A DNA stretch of 64,000 nucleotides from Amycolatopsis lurida (GTDB lineage: Bacteria; Actinomycetota; Actinomycetes; Mycobacteriales; Pseudonocardiaceae). The notes beneath the pieces were generated by a model that was not told the origin of the DNA, ran no database searches, and was given only the letters and a program-made list of their open reading frames with translations. Below are positions 54,146 through 61,473 of this stretch, in pieces. The stretch lies in assembly GCF_900105055.1 (NCBI RefSeq), contig NZ_FNTA01000003.1, positions 248,001 through 312,000 of the forward strand. Direction: 5' to 3'. Position numbers and translations under genes: made by a program. Position 1 is the stretch's first letter, and the number at the start of each line of letters is the position of its first letter.

Positions 54146-54913
54146 ATGGACTACGGATTCGTCGGCGCGGGCGAGATCACCGCCGCCATCGTCGAAGGCC
54201 TCAGCAAGGACATCACCGACCCGCCCTCGATCTTCCTCTCACCCCGCAGCCGCAGCGTCGGCCAAGAACTCTCGGCACGCTTCGCCAACGTCCAAGTCCG
54301 CGACAGCAACCAAGCCGTCCTCGACAGCGCCGCGACGATCGTCCTCGCCGTCCGCCCGCCGATCGCCGAGGAAGTCCTCCGAGACCTCACCTTCCGGCCC
54401 GATCACGTCCTGATCAGCGCCCTCGCCGGCGTCCCCCTCGACCGGTTGCGTGACTGGGCCGCGCCTGCCCGCGAAGTCGTCCGGAGCATTCCGCTGCCCC
54501 CGGCCGCACGCCGCCAAAGCCTCACCGCGATGTACCCCGACAACCCTGAAGCCCGAGCGCTCTTCGACAGCATCGGCGGCAGCGTCGTCCCCGCCGCCGA
54601 GAAGGACCTCGACGTCTTCAGCGGCGCCACGGCCACCTTCGCCGCCCACCTCGACTACCTCGGCACCATCGCCGCCTGGATGACCGACCAAGGCATCGAA
54701 GACACCACGGCGACCACTTTCACCCGGCACATCTTCGGCCAGCTCGGACACGCCCTCGTCCAGCAGAGCGGCTCCCTCGAAACCCTCACCGGCAAACACA
54801 TGACCCCCGGTGGACTCAACGAACAATTCCTCACCGACCTGCGCACGAACGGCGTCCCCGACACCGTCCGCCACGCACTCGACGGAATCCTCACCAGACT
54901 GCGAGACCAGTGA
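54146..54913 (+). CDS. ProC-like NAD(P)-dependent reductase
   Basis: 255 residues. 'MDYGFVGAGEITAAIVEGL' (GxGxxx loop), 'AATIVLAVRPPIAEEVLRDL', 'VLISALAGVPLDRLRDW', 'VVRSIPLPPAARRQSLTAMYP' matches pyrroline-5-carboxylate reductase (ProC) architecture, and 'SGSLETLTGKHMTPGGLNEQFLTDLR' corresponds to the dimer-forming C-terminal part. The normal ProC 'MPNTP' is replaced by 'IPLPPAA', so the substrate may not be pyrroline-5-carboxylate. Starts 2 bases after the DinB stop and overlaps the next gene by GTGA. Confidence 0.87.
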   Translation: MDYGFVGAGEITAAIVEGLSKDITDPPSIFLSPRSRSVGQELSARFANVQVRDSNQAVLDSAATIVLAVRPPIAEEVLRDLTFRPDHVLISALAGVPLDRLRDWAAPAREVVRSIPLPPAARRQSLTAMYPDNPEARALFDSIGGSVVPAAEKDLDVFSGATATFAAHLDYLGTIAAWMTDQGIEDTTATTFTRHIFGQLGHALVQQSGSLETLTGKHMTPGGLNEQFLTDLRTNGVPDTVRHALDGILTRLRDQ

Positions 54914-55668
54914 CCGTCATCGACAGGCTCCGGGCCGCCGGATGCGTCTTCGCCGAAGACGAAGCCGGGCTCCTCACCGCCGCAGCCCACACCCCGGCCG
55001 AACTCGACACCATGGTCCAACGGCGCGTCGACGGCGAACCGCTCGAAGTCATCCTCGGCTGGGCCGAATTCCACGGCCTGCGCATCACCGTCGAACCCGG
55101 CGTCTTCGTGCCGCGGCAACGCTCCGAACTCCTCGTCCGCCACGCCACCACCCTTGCCGCACCAGGCGCGGTCGTCCTCGACCTCTGCTGCGGCACCGGC
55201 GCGCTCGGCGCGGCCATCGCCGCCGAACTCGGCGACATCCGGCTCTACGCGGCCGACATCGAGCCCGCCGCCGTCCGCTGCGCCCGCATCAACGTCGCCC
55301 AAGCCAGGGGAGAGGTCTTCGAAGGCGACCTCTACACGCCACTACCCGCGACGCTACGAGGCCGCGTCGACATCCTGGTCGTCAACGCCCCGTACGTCCC
55401 CACCGACGCCATCGCGATGATGCCGCCCGAAGCACGCGACCACGAACCCCGCGTCGCCCTCGACGGCGGGCACGACGGTGTCGACGTCCACCGCCGCGTC
55501 GCCGCCGAAGCCCCACAATGGCTCGCGCCGGGCGGGCACCTGCTGATCGAAACCGGCGAAAACCAGGCCGCGAGCACCGCAGAAGCCATGGCGCACAACG
55601 GATTGACCCCCGAAGTGATCACCGACGACGACCTGTACGCGACGATTGTTGTCGGTGCCCGCGGCTAA
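54910..55668 (+). CDS. PrmC/HemK-like N5-glutamine methyltransferase family protein
   Basis: 252 residues from GTG 54910. N-terminal helical part 'DRLRAAGCVFAEDEAGLLTAAAHTPAELDTMVQRRVDGEPLEVILGWAEFHGLRITVEPGVFVPRQRSELLVRHA' then motif I 'VVLDLCCGTGALGAAIAAEL' and the catalytic 'LVVNAPYVPTD' in place of NPPY. The family TIGR03704 describes such actinobacterial proteins, distinct from the housekeeping release factor methyltransferase. The NAPY variant is common for them. Operon with the ProC-like gene. Confidence 0.9.
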   Translation: MTVIDRLRAAGCVFAEDEAGLLTAAAHTPAELDTMVQRRVDGEPLEVILGWAEFHGLRITVEPGVFVPRQRSELLVRHATTLAAPGAVVLDLCCGTGALGAAIAAELGDIRLYAADIEPAAVRCARINVAQARGEVFEGDLYTPLPATLRGRVDILVVNAPYVPTDAIAMMPPEARDHEPRVALDGGHDGVDVHRRVAAEAPQWLAPGGHLLIETGENQAASTAEAMAHNGLTPEVITDDDLYATIVVGARG

Positions 55669-55678
55669 GGTCGCCGCC

Positions 55679-56320
55679 GTGACCGACTACCTCCGAACCA
55701 CCCGCACCGCCTACGACACGGTCGCGGCCGACTACGCCGAGCTCCTCCGCGACCACCTCGCCGGATCCACCTGGGACCGAGCGGTGCTCGGCGCCTACGC
55801 CGAACTCGTCCAGGCCGCCGGCGGCGGCCGTGTCGCCGAAATCGGCTGCGGACCCGGCCGCATCACCGAGTACCTCCACCAGCTCGGGCTCGACGTCCAC
55901 GGCGTCGACCTCTCGCCGGAAATGGTCGCCGTCGCCCGGAAGTGGTACCCACACCTGGACTTCCAGGTCGGAGAGATGCCCGGATTGTCCATTGAGGACG
56001 GCACATTGGCCGGCGTCGTCGCGTGGTACTCGATCATCCACACTCCACGCGAGCGGCTGCCGGAGATCTTCGCCGACTTCCACCGGATCCTGGCCCCGGG
56101 CGGCCACCTGCTCGTGGCCTTCCAGGTCGGCGACGAAGTACGCCACATCGAGCACGCGTACGGGCACGACATCTCCTGCGACGCCTACCGCCTGTCGCCC
56201 GAGAAGATCACCGAGCAGCTGGGGGAGGCGAAGTTCAGCATGCTCTCCACCCTCGTCCGCGAACCGTCGGAGGAGTTCGAAAGCACACCACAGGCCTACT
56301 TGATCGCCCGCAAGCAGTAG
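55679..56320 (+). CDS. SAM-dependent class I methyltransferase
   Basis: 213 residues from GTG 55679 (AAGG 8 bases upstream). 'YDTVAADYAELLRDHLAGSTWDRAVLGAYAELVQAAGGGRVAEIGCGPGRITEYLHQLGLDVHGVDLSPEMVAVARKWYP' and 'VVAWYSIIHTPRERLPEIFADFHRILAPGGHLLVAFQVG'. The SIIHTP pattern is typical for a small-molecule O-/N-methyltransferase subgroup of actinobacteria. Substrate unknown. 10 bases after the PrmC-like gene. Confidence 0.9.
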   Translation: MTDYLRTTRTAYDTVAADYAELLRDHLAGSTWDRAVLGAYAELVQAAGGGRVAEIGCGPGRITEYLHQLGLDVHGVDLSPEMVAVARKWYPHLDFQVGEMPGLSIEDGTLAGVVAWYSIIHTPRERLPEIFADFHRILAPGGHLLVAFQVGDEVRHIEHAYGHDISCDAYRLSPEKITEQLGEAKFSMLSTLVREPSEEFESTPQAYLIARKQ

Positions 56321-56321
56321 C

Positions 56322-57143
56322 TCAAGGGCGCCGGGCCTCGACGAGCCAGGCCGCCGAGCCGTAGAAAACACCTCGGTCGGTCTGGTGCTCGGCGAGATCA
56401 GCCCGCAAAGCGGCCACGGCCGCGGCACGCGTGGCCCCATCCAGATCGCTCAACCGACCACCGTGCTGCTCGACGATGAACTCGGCCGCATCATCCACGT
56501 CCTGACCGAAGTACATCGGCTTGTCCACCGCGGTGCACCGGACCTCGGAGTACCCGGCCGAGACCAGCAACCTCTCGATCTCGGCCGGGTCGCTCAGCGC
56601 GAGATCCGACGACGGCACCTCACGACCGGCCGCGAAGATCGTCCGGAACGTGGTGATCCACTCGTTGAGCCGCAACGGTTGCCACGTCAGCAGCACCAGA
56701 CGGCCACCAGGCCGGGTCGCCCTGGCCAAGTTGGAGAACGCAGCCAGGGGAGTACCGAAGAACATCGACCCATGCCTGCTGATCACCACATCGAACCGCG
56801 CTTCGGCGAACGGATGGATCTGCGCGTCCACCTGTGCGAAAGAGACATTGGGAACGCCTTCCTCCCCGGCGAGCCGACGAGCGAGAGCCAGCATCTCACC
56901 AGAGAGATCGACACCCAGCGCGGAACCGCGGCCGGCGAACCGTGCGGCGTCCCGCGTCGTCTGACCCGCACCGCAACCGACGTCGAGGACGTTGTCAGTC
57001 GGTCTGATGCCGGCCGCGGCGAAGAACGTGTCGCGATAAGCGGCGACACCGTCGTTGAACCGCTGCGCACGCTTCGCCCAAAGAGCGCCGTCATCACCGT
57101 CCCACGCCTTCAGCATCCGCTCGTTGGACGGATCGACACGCAT
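56322..57143 (-). CDS. SAM-dependent class I methyltransferase
   Basis: 273 residues. 'MLKAWDGDDGALWAKRAQRFNDGVAAYRDTFFAAAGIRPTDNVLDVGCGAGQTTRDAARFAGRGSALGVDLSGEMLALAR' and 'VVISRHGSMFFGTPLAAFSNLARATRPGGRLVLLTWQPL' mark the Methyltransf_11/25 type common in actinobacteria. Convergent with the other methyltransferase with 1 base between stops; the two are different families, not recent duplicates. Confidence 0.9.
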   Translation of the reverse strand: MRVDPSNERMLKAWDGDDGALWAKRAQRFNDGVAAYRDTFFAAAGIRPTDNVLDVGCGAGQTTRDAARFAGRGSALGVDLSGEMLALARRLAGEEGVPNVSFAQVDAQIHPFAEARFDVVISRHGSMFFGTPLAAFSNLARATRPGGRLVLLTWQPLRLNEWITTFRTIFAAGREVPSSDLALSDPAEIERLLVSAGYSEVRCTAVDKPMYFGQDVDDAAEFIVEQHGGRLSDLDGATRAAAVAALRADLAEHQTDRGVFYGSAAWLVEARRP

Positions 57144-57193
57144 CTCGGCAACCCCCAGGTTCGCTTTCGAAGGACGACCCTAGCGCGAACCCG

Positions 57194-57350
57194 TCAGCGG
57201 AACGCGGCGACGTTCCTCGCGGCCCAATCGGCGAACGACCGCGGCGCGCGGGTATCACCGAGAAGATGCTCGCCCAGTCCCTGCGGGCTGACGGAGTTCG
57301 GCCGGGACATCAGCGAGCCACTGGTGGAACTGTTCGACCGGGTCACCCGG
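57194..57350 (-). pseudogene. Remnant of an NmrA/NAD(P)-binding protein C-terminus
   Basis: One minus-strand frame ends in 'LLGDTRAPRSFADWAARNVAAFR' followed by TGA (57194-57196), a typical C-terminus of NmrA-type oxidoreductases ('...PRSFADWAARN.AAFR'). Upstream, that frame degrades and the VOC gene takes over from 57343, so only about 50 codons of the old gene remain. Called from C-terminal pattern only. Confidence 0.4.
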
Positions 57351-57783
57351 CGTCTGGCCCCTCCCGACCCGAAGCAGCGTTCGCGATGTTGACCATCCAG
57401 GTGATCCCGAACTTGTCCACGAGCGCGCCGGCCTCGTCACCCCACACCTGCTTCTCCAGTGGCATGGTCACGGTGCCGCCGACGGACAAATTCTCGAAAT
57501 GGTCGCGCAGCTCGCCGTCGCCACCTAGGTAGACCGCGACATTGTTGCCAGGGGAGTGCGGCACGTCCTCGATCTGGCCATCGACGTCACACGCCATCAG
57601 CGTGTATCCGTGCGAGGTGACGAGCTCGGCGTGCATGACCTTGTCGGCGTCAGGGGAGTCCGGTGAACCGAAGTCCGCGATCGTGCCGATCTCCAGCTTG
57701 CCGCCGAGTACCTGGTGGTAGAACTCCATCGCCTGCCGTGCGTTCCCGTTGTACCTGATGTACGGGTTGAGTCGAGACCCCAT
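57343..57783 (-). CDS. VOC-family protein (PhnB-like)
   Basis: 146 residues from ATG 57783 (MGSRLNPYIRYNG; ATG 57795 is also in frame). 'NPYIRYNGNARQAMEFYHQVLGGKLEIGTIADFG', 'VMHAELVTSHGYTLMACDV', 'VAVYLGGDGELRDHFENLSVGGTVTMPLEKQVWGDEAGALVDKFGITWMVNIA' is the PhnB/YdcJ-like group of the vicinal oxygen chelate fold. Despite the phn name, these are not C-P lyase parts. Function unknown. Confidence 0.9.
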   Translation of the reverse strand: MGSRLNPYIRYNGNARQAMEFYHQVLGGKLEIGTIADFGSPDSPDADKVMHAELVTSHGYTLMACDVDGQIEDVPHSPGNNVAVYLGGDGELRDHFENLSVGGTVTMPLEKQVWGDEAGALVDKFGITWMVNIANAASGREGPDAG

Positions 57784-57871
57784 GAGATTTCGCATGCCCT
57801 CCGTGTATTCGGTGAAGCGCGAGCATTCCACCGAATACACGACACCCTGTGTCGGATATTCGCGGCAAGAT

Positions 57872-58408
57872 TCAGGCCCAGTAGGTCAACCAAGCATCCA
57901 GCGCCGGTCCGGGTGGGTTGAGCCGACGAGCCCGGGCCACGTTGTCCTCATCGTCAGGAACGACCTCGACCAGGACCAGCACGTTCGCGCGAGCCTCGCC
58001 GACACCGAACAGCCCTTCGTCGGCCAGCCTGCGCAACGCGGTCTCCATCGCGCGCAGCCGAAGCTCGAACTCCGCCTCTGATGCGTCGTCGTCGGCGATG
58101 TCGAACACCTCCGGCCGGGCGGCGAACATCTCGCGGACCGGGGTCAGGTATTCCTCGCCCACAATCGAAAACGGGGAATCCGCGTAGGAGTAGCGAACTT
58201 CGGCGGCGTCCGCTCGCTGTGCCAGTGCCTCGCGAGACCACGCCGACAGCGCCGGGCCGAACGCCTCGCCTGGCGTGGTCAGCGTGAGGTAGTAGAACGT
58301 GTGGCCGGGGTTGTCGCGAAACAGGTCAGTGACAGCCGCACGAGTTGCCGTGGTCAACGCGTCCGCAAGGTCGGCTTCAGTAGGCACCACCACGGCATCG
58401 AACCACAC
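57872..58408 (-). CDS. DUF4303-like hypothetical protein
   Basis: 178 residues from GTG 58408. 'LADALTTATRAAVTDLFRDNPGHTFYYLTLTTPGEAFGPALSAWSREAL' and 'EVRYSYADSPFSIVGEEYLTPVREMFAARP' match the DUF4303 pattern. The family is of unknown function and is common next to polymorphic toxin/immunity genes in other bacteria. Here it stands beside the PPOX-SRPBCC-ArsR operon on the same strand, 18 bases after it. Confidence 0.75.
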   Translation of the reverse strand: MWFDAVVVPTEADLADALTTATRAAVTDLFRDNPGHTFYYLTLTTPGEAFGPALSAWSREALAQRADAAEVRYSYADSPFSIVGEEYLTPVREMFAARPEVFDIADDDASEAEFELRLRAMETALRRLADEGLFGVGEARANVLVLVEVVPDDEDNVARARRLNPPGPALDAWLTYWA

Positions 58409-58426
58409 CAGGCCGCGCGTCCACGG

Positions 58427-58906
58427 TCAGACCAGCCATCGGCCGGAGTTCATCAGTGTCCTGCCACGGAGCTCGGCGAACGAGCGCCATGCTTGTACCC
58501 GAGTCGGAGTGAGCTGGAGGTAGACGAATCCGGGTGTATGCCGCGGGTCAGGGCCACCGCGTAGCAGGGAAGCAAACGGGTCGGCGATGGCCGGATCAAT
58601 CGCGTCGGGCTCGATGATCTCCATCGAGCCGTCGATCATGACCACGTCGTAGTGCTGGCCGATGGCTGCTCGCGCTCGTGCGGTCGCGGCCACGTTGGTC
58701 ACCGTTCGGCTGTTCGCGAAGGTCGCGAAGGTGAGCACCTCGCCGTTGTAGTGGAACAGGAGCGGGACGAGATGTGGGCCGTCGGTATCGCCCGTTGCCA
58801 ACCACGCGGTGGTTTCCGAACGCAGCAACTCGAGCACATCGCTCTTACGCTGCAAAGGCTTTCGAGGGGGTGACATCGTGTCGCCGGTAAGCCCCGATGT
58901 CGCCAT
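58427..58906 (-). CDS. PPOX-class flavin/F420-dependent oxidoreductase family protein
   Basis: 159 residues from ATG 58906, sharing its A with the preceding TGA (TGATG coupling). Split beta-barrel: 'VLELLRSETTAWLATGDTDGPHLVPLLFHYNGEVLTFATFANSRTVTNVAATARARAAIG' and a C-terminal 'FVYLQLTPTRVQAWRSFAELRGRTLMNSGRWLV'. Members reduce or bind FMN, F420 or heme. Third gene of the ArsR-SRPBCC-PPOX operon. Substrate unknown. Confidence 0.88.
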   Translation of the reverse strand: MATSGLTGDTMSPPRKPLQRKSDVLELLRSETTAWLATGDTDGPHLVPLLFHYNGEVLTFATFANSRTVTNVAATARARAAIGQHYDVVMIDGSMEIIEPDAIDPAIADPFASLLRGGPDPRHTPGFVYLQLTPTRVQAWRSFAELRGRTLMNSGRWLV

Positions 58907-59388
58907 CAGCGGACCCCGGCCAGCAGCTGGGCATAGCGGGTCAAGTACAGCGGCCAGCCGGCATCGCCTCCCACGCCGTCGCTGACGGCTTTCCAGTCCG
59001 GTCCGTGGCGGTCCAGCTTGCGGTGTTCGAGTTCCACCCGCGTGCGGTGCGCGGCTTCGGCGATGAAGCGAACCTCGACCTCACTCGTGTGCTCGTGGTC
59101 GCGTTCAATTTGCCATTGAGGGCTGATGTCCCAGCTGAAGACGACGTGATGCGGGGGATCGTAGGTGAGAATTCGAGCCCACCTGCACTCGCTGCCATCG
59201 GCCCCGCGGTCGAAAATGTGGCCACCGACGTGGGGTTCGAACACCGTCTCGACGATCTCGACCTGAAGGAGATTGTGCTCGGGGGGCTTGAAGTCGCCGA
59301 ACCGCTCGGTGAAAACGATGAAGGCCCGTTCGATCGGGGCGTTCACCACGATCTCCTTGCGGACCACCGGGCTCGTTGCCTGGGTCAT
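58906..59388 (-). CDS. SRPBCC/AHSA1-domain protein
   Basis: 160 residues. 'VRKEIVVNAPIERAFIVFTERFGDFKPPEHNLLQVEIVETVFEPHVGGHIFDRGADGSECRWARILTYDPPHHVVFSWDISPQWQIERDHEHTSEVEVRFIAEAAHRTRVELEHRKLDRHGPDWKAVSDGVGGDAGWPLYLTRYAQLL' is the classical AHSA1 fold with a large hydrophobic cavity. These proteins regularly pair with an ArsR gene; overlap here is ATGA at 59385-59388. Likely binds a hydrophobic ligand. Confidence 0.93.
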   Translation of the reverse strand: MTQATSPVVRKEIVVNAPIERAFIVFTERFGDFKPPEHNLLQVEIVETVFEPHVGGHIFDRGADGSECRWARILTYDPPHHVVFSWDISPQWQIERDHEHTSEVEVRFIAEAAHRTRVELEHRKLDRHGPDWKAVSDGVGGDAGWPLYLTRYAQLLAGVR

Positions 59389-59711
59389 TGCTTGTCTCCT
59401 TCGGGTTGTTCGACGGCGTCCTTGTAGGCGGACAGCGCGCGGCTCCAGTAGGTGTCGAGCTGATCGCGCAAAGCGCCCACGGCTGTCGCATTGAGCCGGT
59501 AGATGCGCTTGGTACCGACAGGGCGGTCGGTGACCAGCCCCGCGACCTTGAGGGCCTTGAGGTGCTGGGATACCGCTGGTCGGCTGATGGGCAGCTGGTC
59601 GGCGAGTTCACGGACGGACTGCGGCCGCTCGGCGAGGCACTCGATGATCGCGCGCCGACTCGGATCCCCGAACGCGCTCCACGTGGCGTCAGATATTCGG
59701 TAAGTGCCCAC
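59385..59711 (-). CDS. ArsR-family transcriptional regulator
   Basis: 108 residues from GTG 59711. 'ATWSAFGDPSRRAIIECLAERPQSVRELADQLPISRPAVSQHLKALKVAGLVTDRPVGTKRIYRLNATAVGALRDQLDTYW' is the winged HTH; no metal-site Cys (no ELCVCDL), as in the AHSA1-linked, non-metal ArsR group. First gene of the operon. CCGTAAG-N6-CTTACGG is 4 bases upstream of the start and is the probable operator. Confidence 0.93.
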   Translation of the reverse strand: MGTYRISDATWSAFGDPSRRAIIECLAERPQSVRELADQLPISRPAVSQHLKALKVAGLVTDRPVGTKRIYRLNATAVGALRDQLDTYWSRALSAYKDAVEQPEGDKQ

Positions 59712-59714
59712 GAA

Positions 59715-59734
59715 CCGTAAGCCTAGACTTACGG
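59715..59734. promoter_or_regulatory. ArsR operator CCGTAAG-N6-CTTACGG
   Basis: Perfect 7-bp arms with spacer CCTAGA, directly before the ArsR start. A second short palindrome, TTACCGGTAA (59763-59772), lies 29 bases further up and repeats the GTAA word. Both fit ArsR dimer sites. Confidence 0.7.
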
Positions 59735-59942
59735 AGCTTCCATCGCAACGGGCGAGCGGTCTTTACCGGTAAGTCTGCGTATCTCGTGCCGATCGGTCGG
59801 GGGTGTAGCGGATCCGAGGTCGCCCGACGAGTTGGCAGGCGCCAGGGCGTGAACCTGTCGATGTCCGATCACGACCTAGGACTGCCGCCGAGTCGCATCA
59901 GGGGCTTGTGGGTGAGGGGCCGCGACACCTGCGCAGAGACTT

Positions 59943-59970
59943 ACTTGACATAATGTACATTATCGGCACT
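59943..59970 (-). other. dif: Putative chromosomal dif site (Xer recombination)
   Basis: On the minus strand the 28 bases divide into a left arm AGTGCCGATAA, a 6-bp central region TGTACA and a right arm TTATGTCAAGT. E. coli dif has arms GGTGCGCATAA and TTATGTTAAAT around a 6-bp centre, so both inner halves (ATAA, TTATGT.AA.T) and the 11-6-11 layout agree. The inner 14 bases ATAATGTACATTAT form a perfect palindrome, and the word CCGATAATGTACATTATG is what I recall from actinobacterial dif sites. XerC/XerD resolve chromosome dimers here during division. This marks the replication terminus. Confidence 0.88.
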
Positions 59971-60013
59971 TTGGCCGACCTGGATAACGTTGGTCGAGAG
60001 GGGCCCCAAGGGT

Positions 60014-60096
60014 GGGCTGAAAGCGTCCTTCGCCGCATGTCATGCAGTGAAGGCGCCCCTCGCCGCGTCAGATGCGGGCATGGCTCCCTTCAGCCC
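60014..60096. repeat. REP-like double hairpin near dif
   Basis: GGGCTGAA (60014-60021) pairs with TTCAGCCC (60089-60096). Two degenerate TGAAGG/CGCCGC modules lie between, with GCCGCATGTCATGC and GCCGCGTCAGATGCGG as sub-loops. Same family as the elements at 30831 and 44113, here not between convergent genes. Confidence 0.5.
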
Positions 60097-60424
60097 CCAG
60101 GGCCTCCAGGCCGCGGATCTCCTGTGCCGACCCAAGGCGCCCCCGGGGACGCGAAACGGATGTCCGATCACCCAGCCCCAATACGTCACTGTGACGAATC
60201 AATATGGGCTCCGGGGGCTGCAGATGATCAACGGAGGCACTCGGCTCGGATGGATCACTTCGAGCCAGCTAGTCAGCCAGCCTGGGCGACGGCTCGGGCT
60301 TCAGTCGTCGCCCAGGCGGCATGCACCGATTCGCTCAGAACACACACAAGAGCGACCCGGTCGTGACGCCCGAAGGGCGGCGAGCGAACCGAGATCCCCC
60401 GTGAGGGGTTTCCGGATCCGTCAC

Positions 60425-60462
60425 TCTGTTTCATGCATAATCACTATTATGCATGAAACAGA
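60425..60462. repeat. Perfect 17-4-17 inverted repeat at the recombinase gene
   Basis: TCTGTTTCATGCATAAT (60425-60441), loop CACT, and its exact reverse complement (60446-60462). It is AT-rich against a GC-rich background. The right arm contains one candidate recombinase start (ATG 60453), and ATTATGCATGAAA resembles dif half-site words (ATTATG). It may be an operator, a hairpin controlling translation, or a recombinase crossover/binding site. Confidence 0.8.
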
Positions 60463-60491
60463 ATATAACCCACTGTAAGACTGTCGGTGCC

Positions 60492-61472
60492 ATGCGGTAC
60501 AAGATGTTCATGAGGGTTTCCGAGGCACAGCAAGCCTTTTTCGCCGCACGTCGTCCCCGTAAGGATTCTCCTCACACCACCGACGCCTACCGCCGCGACC
60601 TCGCCGGCATCACCGCTCTTCTGCTCCGCGAGTTGGGCCGCTCCCCTGACGAACTCACCGTCGAGATGCTCACCGCGCAGGCACTCCGTAACGCCTTCGG
60701 TGCCTTCGCGGACACCCACGCGAAGAGTTCGGTGCTCCGCGCCTGGTCGACCTGGAATCAGTTCCTCACTTTCTGCGTGTCCGACGGGTTGCTCGCGGGC
60801 AATCCGATGGGCGCGGTCGCGCGGCCGAAGGCGCCTCCGCTGACGCCGAAACCGTTGCGGGGTGAGGAAACCCCGGAGCAGTTGCTCGCGGCCGCCGCCG
60901 ACGGCTCGCGCCGGACGCGGGATCCGTGGCCCGAGCGGGACGTCCTGGTGATCGCGCTGGGGCTGGTCGCCGGGCTGCGCGCCGCGGAGATGCGGGCACT
61001 GACCGCGCGGTCGCTGGTCGGCCGTCAGGGCGAGATGCGGCTGCACGTCCATGGCAAGGGAAGCCGCGACCGGTCGATCCCGGTGCAGCCGATCATGGAG
61101 AAGATCATCGAAGAGTATCTGGCCTCCTGCCGTCGCCGGTTCCCCCAGCAGCGGTTCGGGCCCTCCACTCCCCTCCTCCGGGATCGTGCCGGCGAGCCGA
61201 TCGGCCGCGGTGCGCTGGAGTACCTGGTCAAGTCCTGCTACCGGTGGGCCGGCCTGCACGACCGCGTACCGGTCGGGGCGAACCTCCACGCGTTGCGGCA
61301 CACCTTCGCGACACGGCTGGCGGAGGACGGCGCGACGGCGTCGGAGATCATGGCTCTGCTGGGGCACGCGAGCCTCGCGACCAGTCAGAACTACATCGAG
61401 GCGACGGGGCGTGAGCAGCGTGCGGCGGCCGCGAGCAACCGGACGTACCGGGCGCTGGACGGGATCGTGTAG
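60492..61472 (+). CDS. XerC/D-like tyrosine recombinase next to dif
   Basis: 326 residues from ATG 60492; ATG 60453 (inside the palindrome) and ATG 60510 are alternatives, none with a strong ribosome site. N-terminal core-binding domain about 8-110 ('SEAQQAFFAARRPRKDSPHTTDAYRRDLAGITALLLRELG'). Catalytic set complete: Arg163 (GLVAGLRAAEM), Lys189 (HVHGKGSRDRSIPV), His266 and Arg269 (LHALRHTFATRL), His292 (LLGHASLATSQNY), Tyr301. Length and motifs are Xer-like rather than phage-like. About 520 bp from dif. It may serve this site, a mobile element using dif, or the palindrome upstream. Confidence 0.88.
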   Translation: MRYKMFMRVSEAQQAFFAARRPRKDSPHTTDAYRRDLAGITALLLRELGRSPDELTVEMLTAQALRNAFGAFADTHAKSSVLRAWSTWNQFLTFCVSDGLLAGNPMGAVARPKAPPLTPKPLRGEETPEQLLAAAADGSRRTRDPWPERDVLVIALGLVAGLRAAEMRALTARSLVGRQGEMRLHVHGKGSRDRSIPVQPIMEKIIEEYLASCRRRFPQQRFGPSTPLLRDRAGEPIGRGALEYLVKSCYRWAGLHDRVPVGANLHALRHTFATRLAEDGATASEIMALLGHASLATSQNYIEATGREQRAAAASNRTYRALDGIV

Positions 61473-61473
61473 C

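Larger units (their letters stand above)
59735..60491. other. Gene-free region holding dif, a REP-like hairpin and a 38-bp palindrome
   Basis: About 750 bases with no convincing reading frame. From left to right it contains the second ArsR palindrome (59763-59772), the Xer-type dif site (59943-59970), a double hairpin of the TGAAGG family (60014-60096) and a perfect 17-4-17 inverted repeat (60425-60462) at the start of the recombinase gene. The part between 60110 and 60420 shows nothing I recognise; frames in it are short and not coding-like. Confidence 0.7.

Noticed and set aside
60425..60462. Palindrome as a CRISPR repeat or rho-independent terminator
   Set aside because: Single copy with no spacers; located at a gene start, not an end, and has no T-run.
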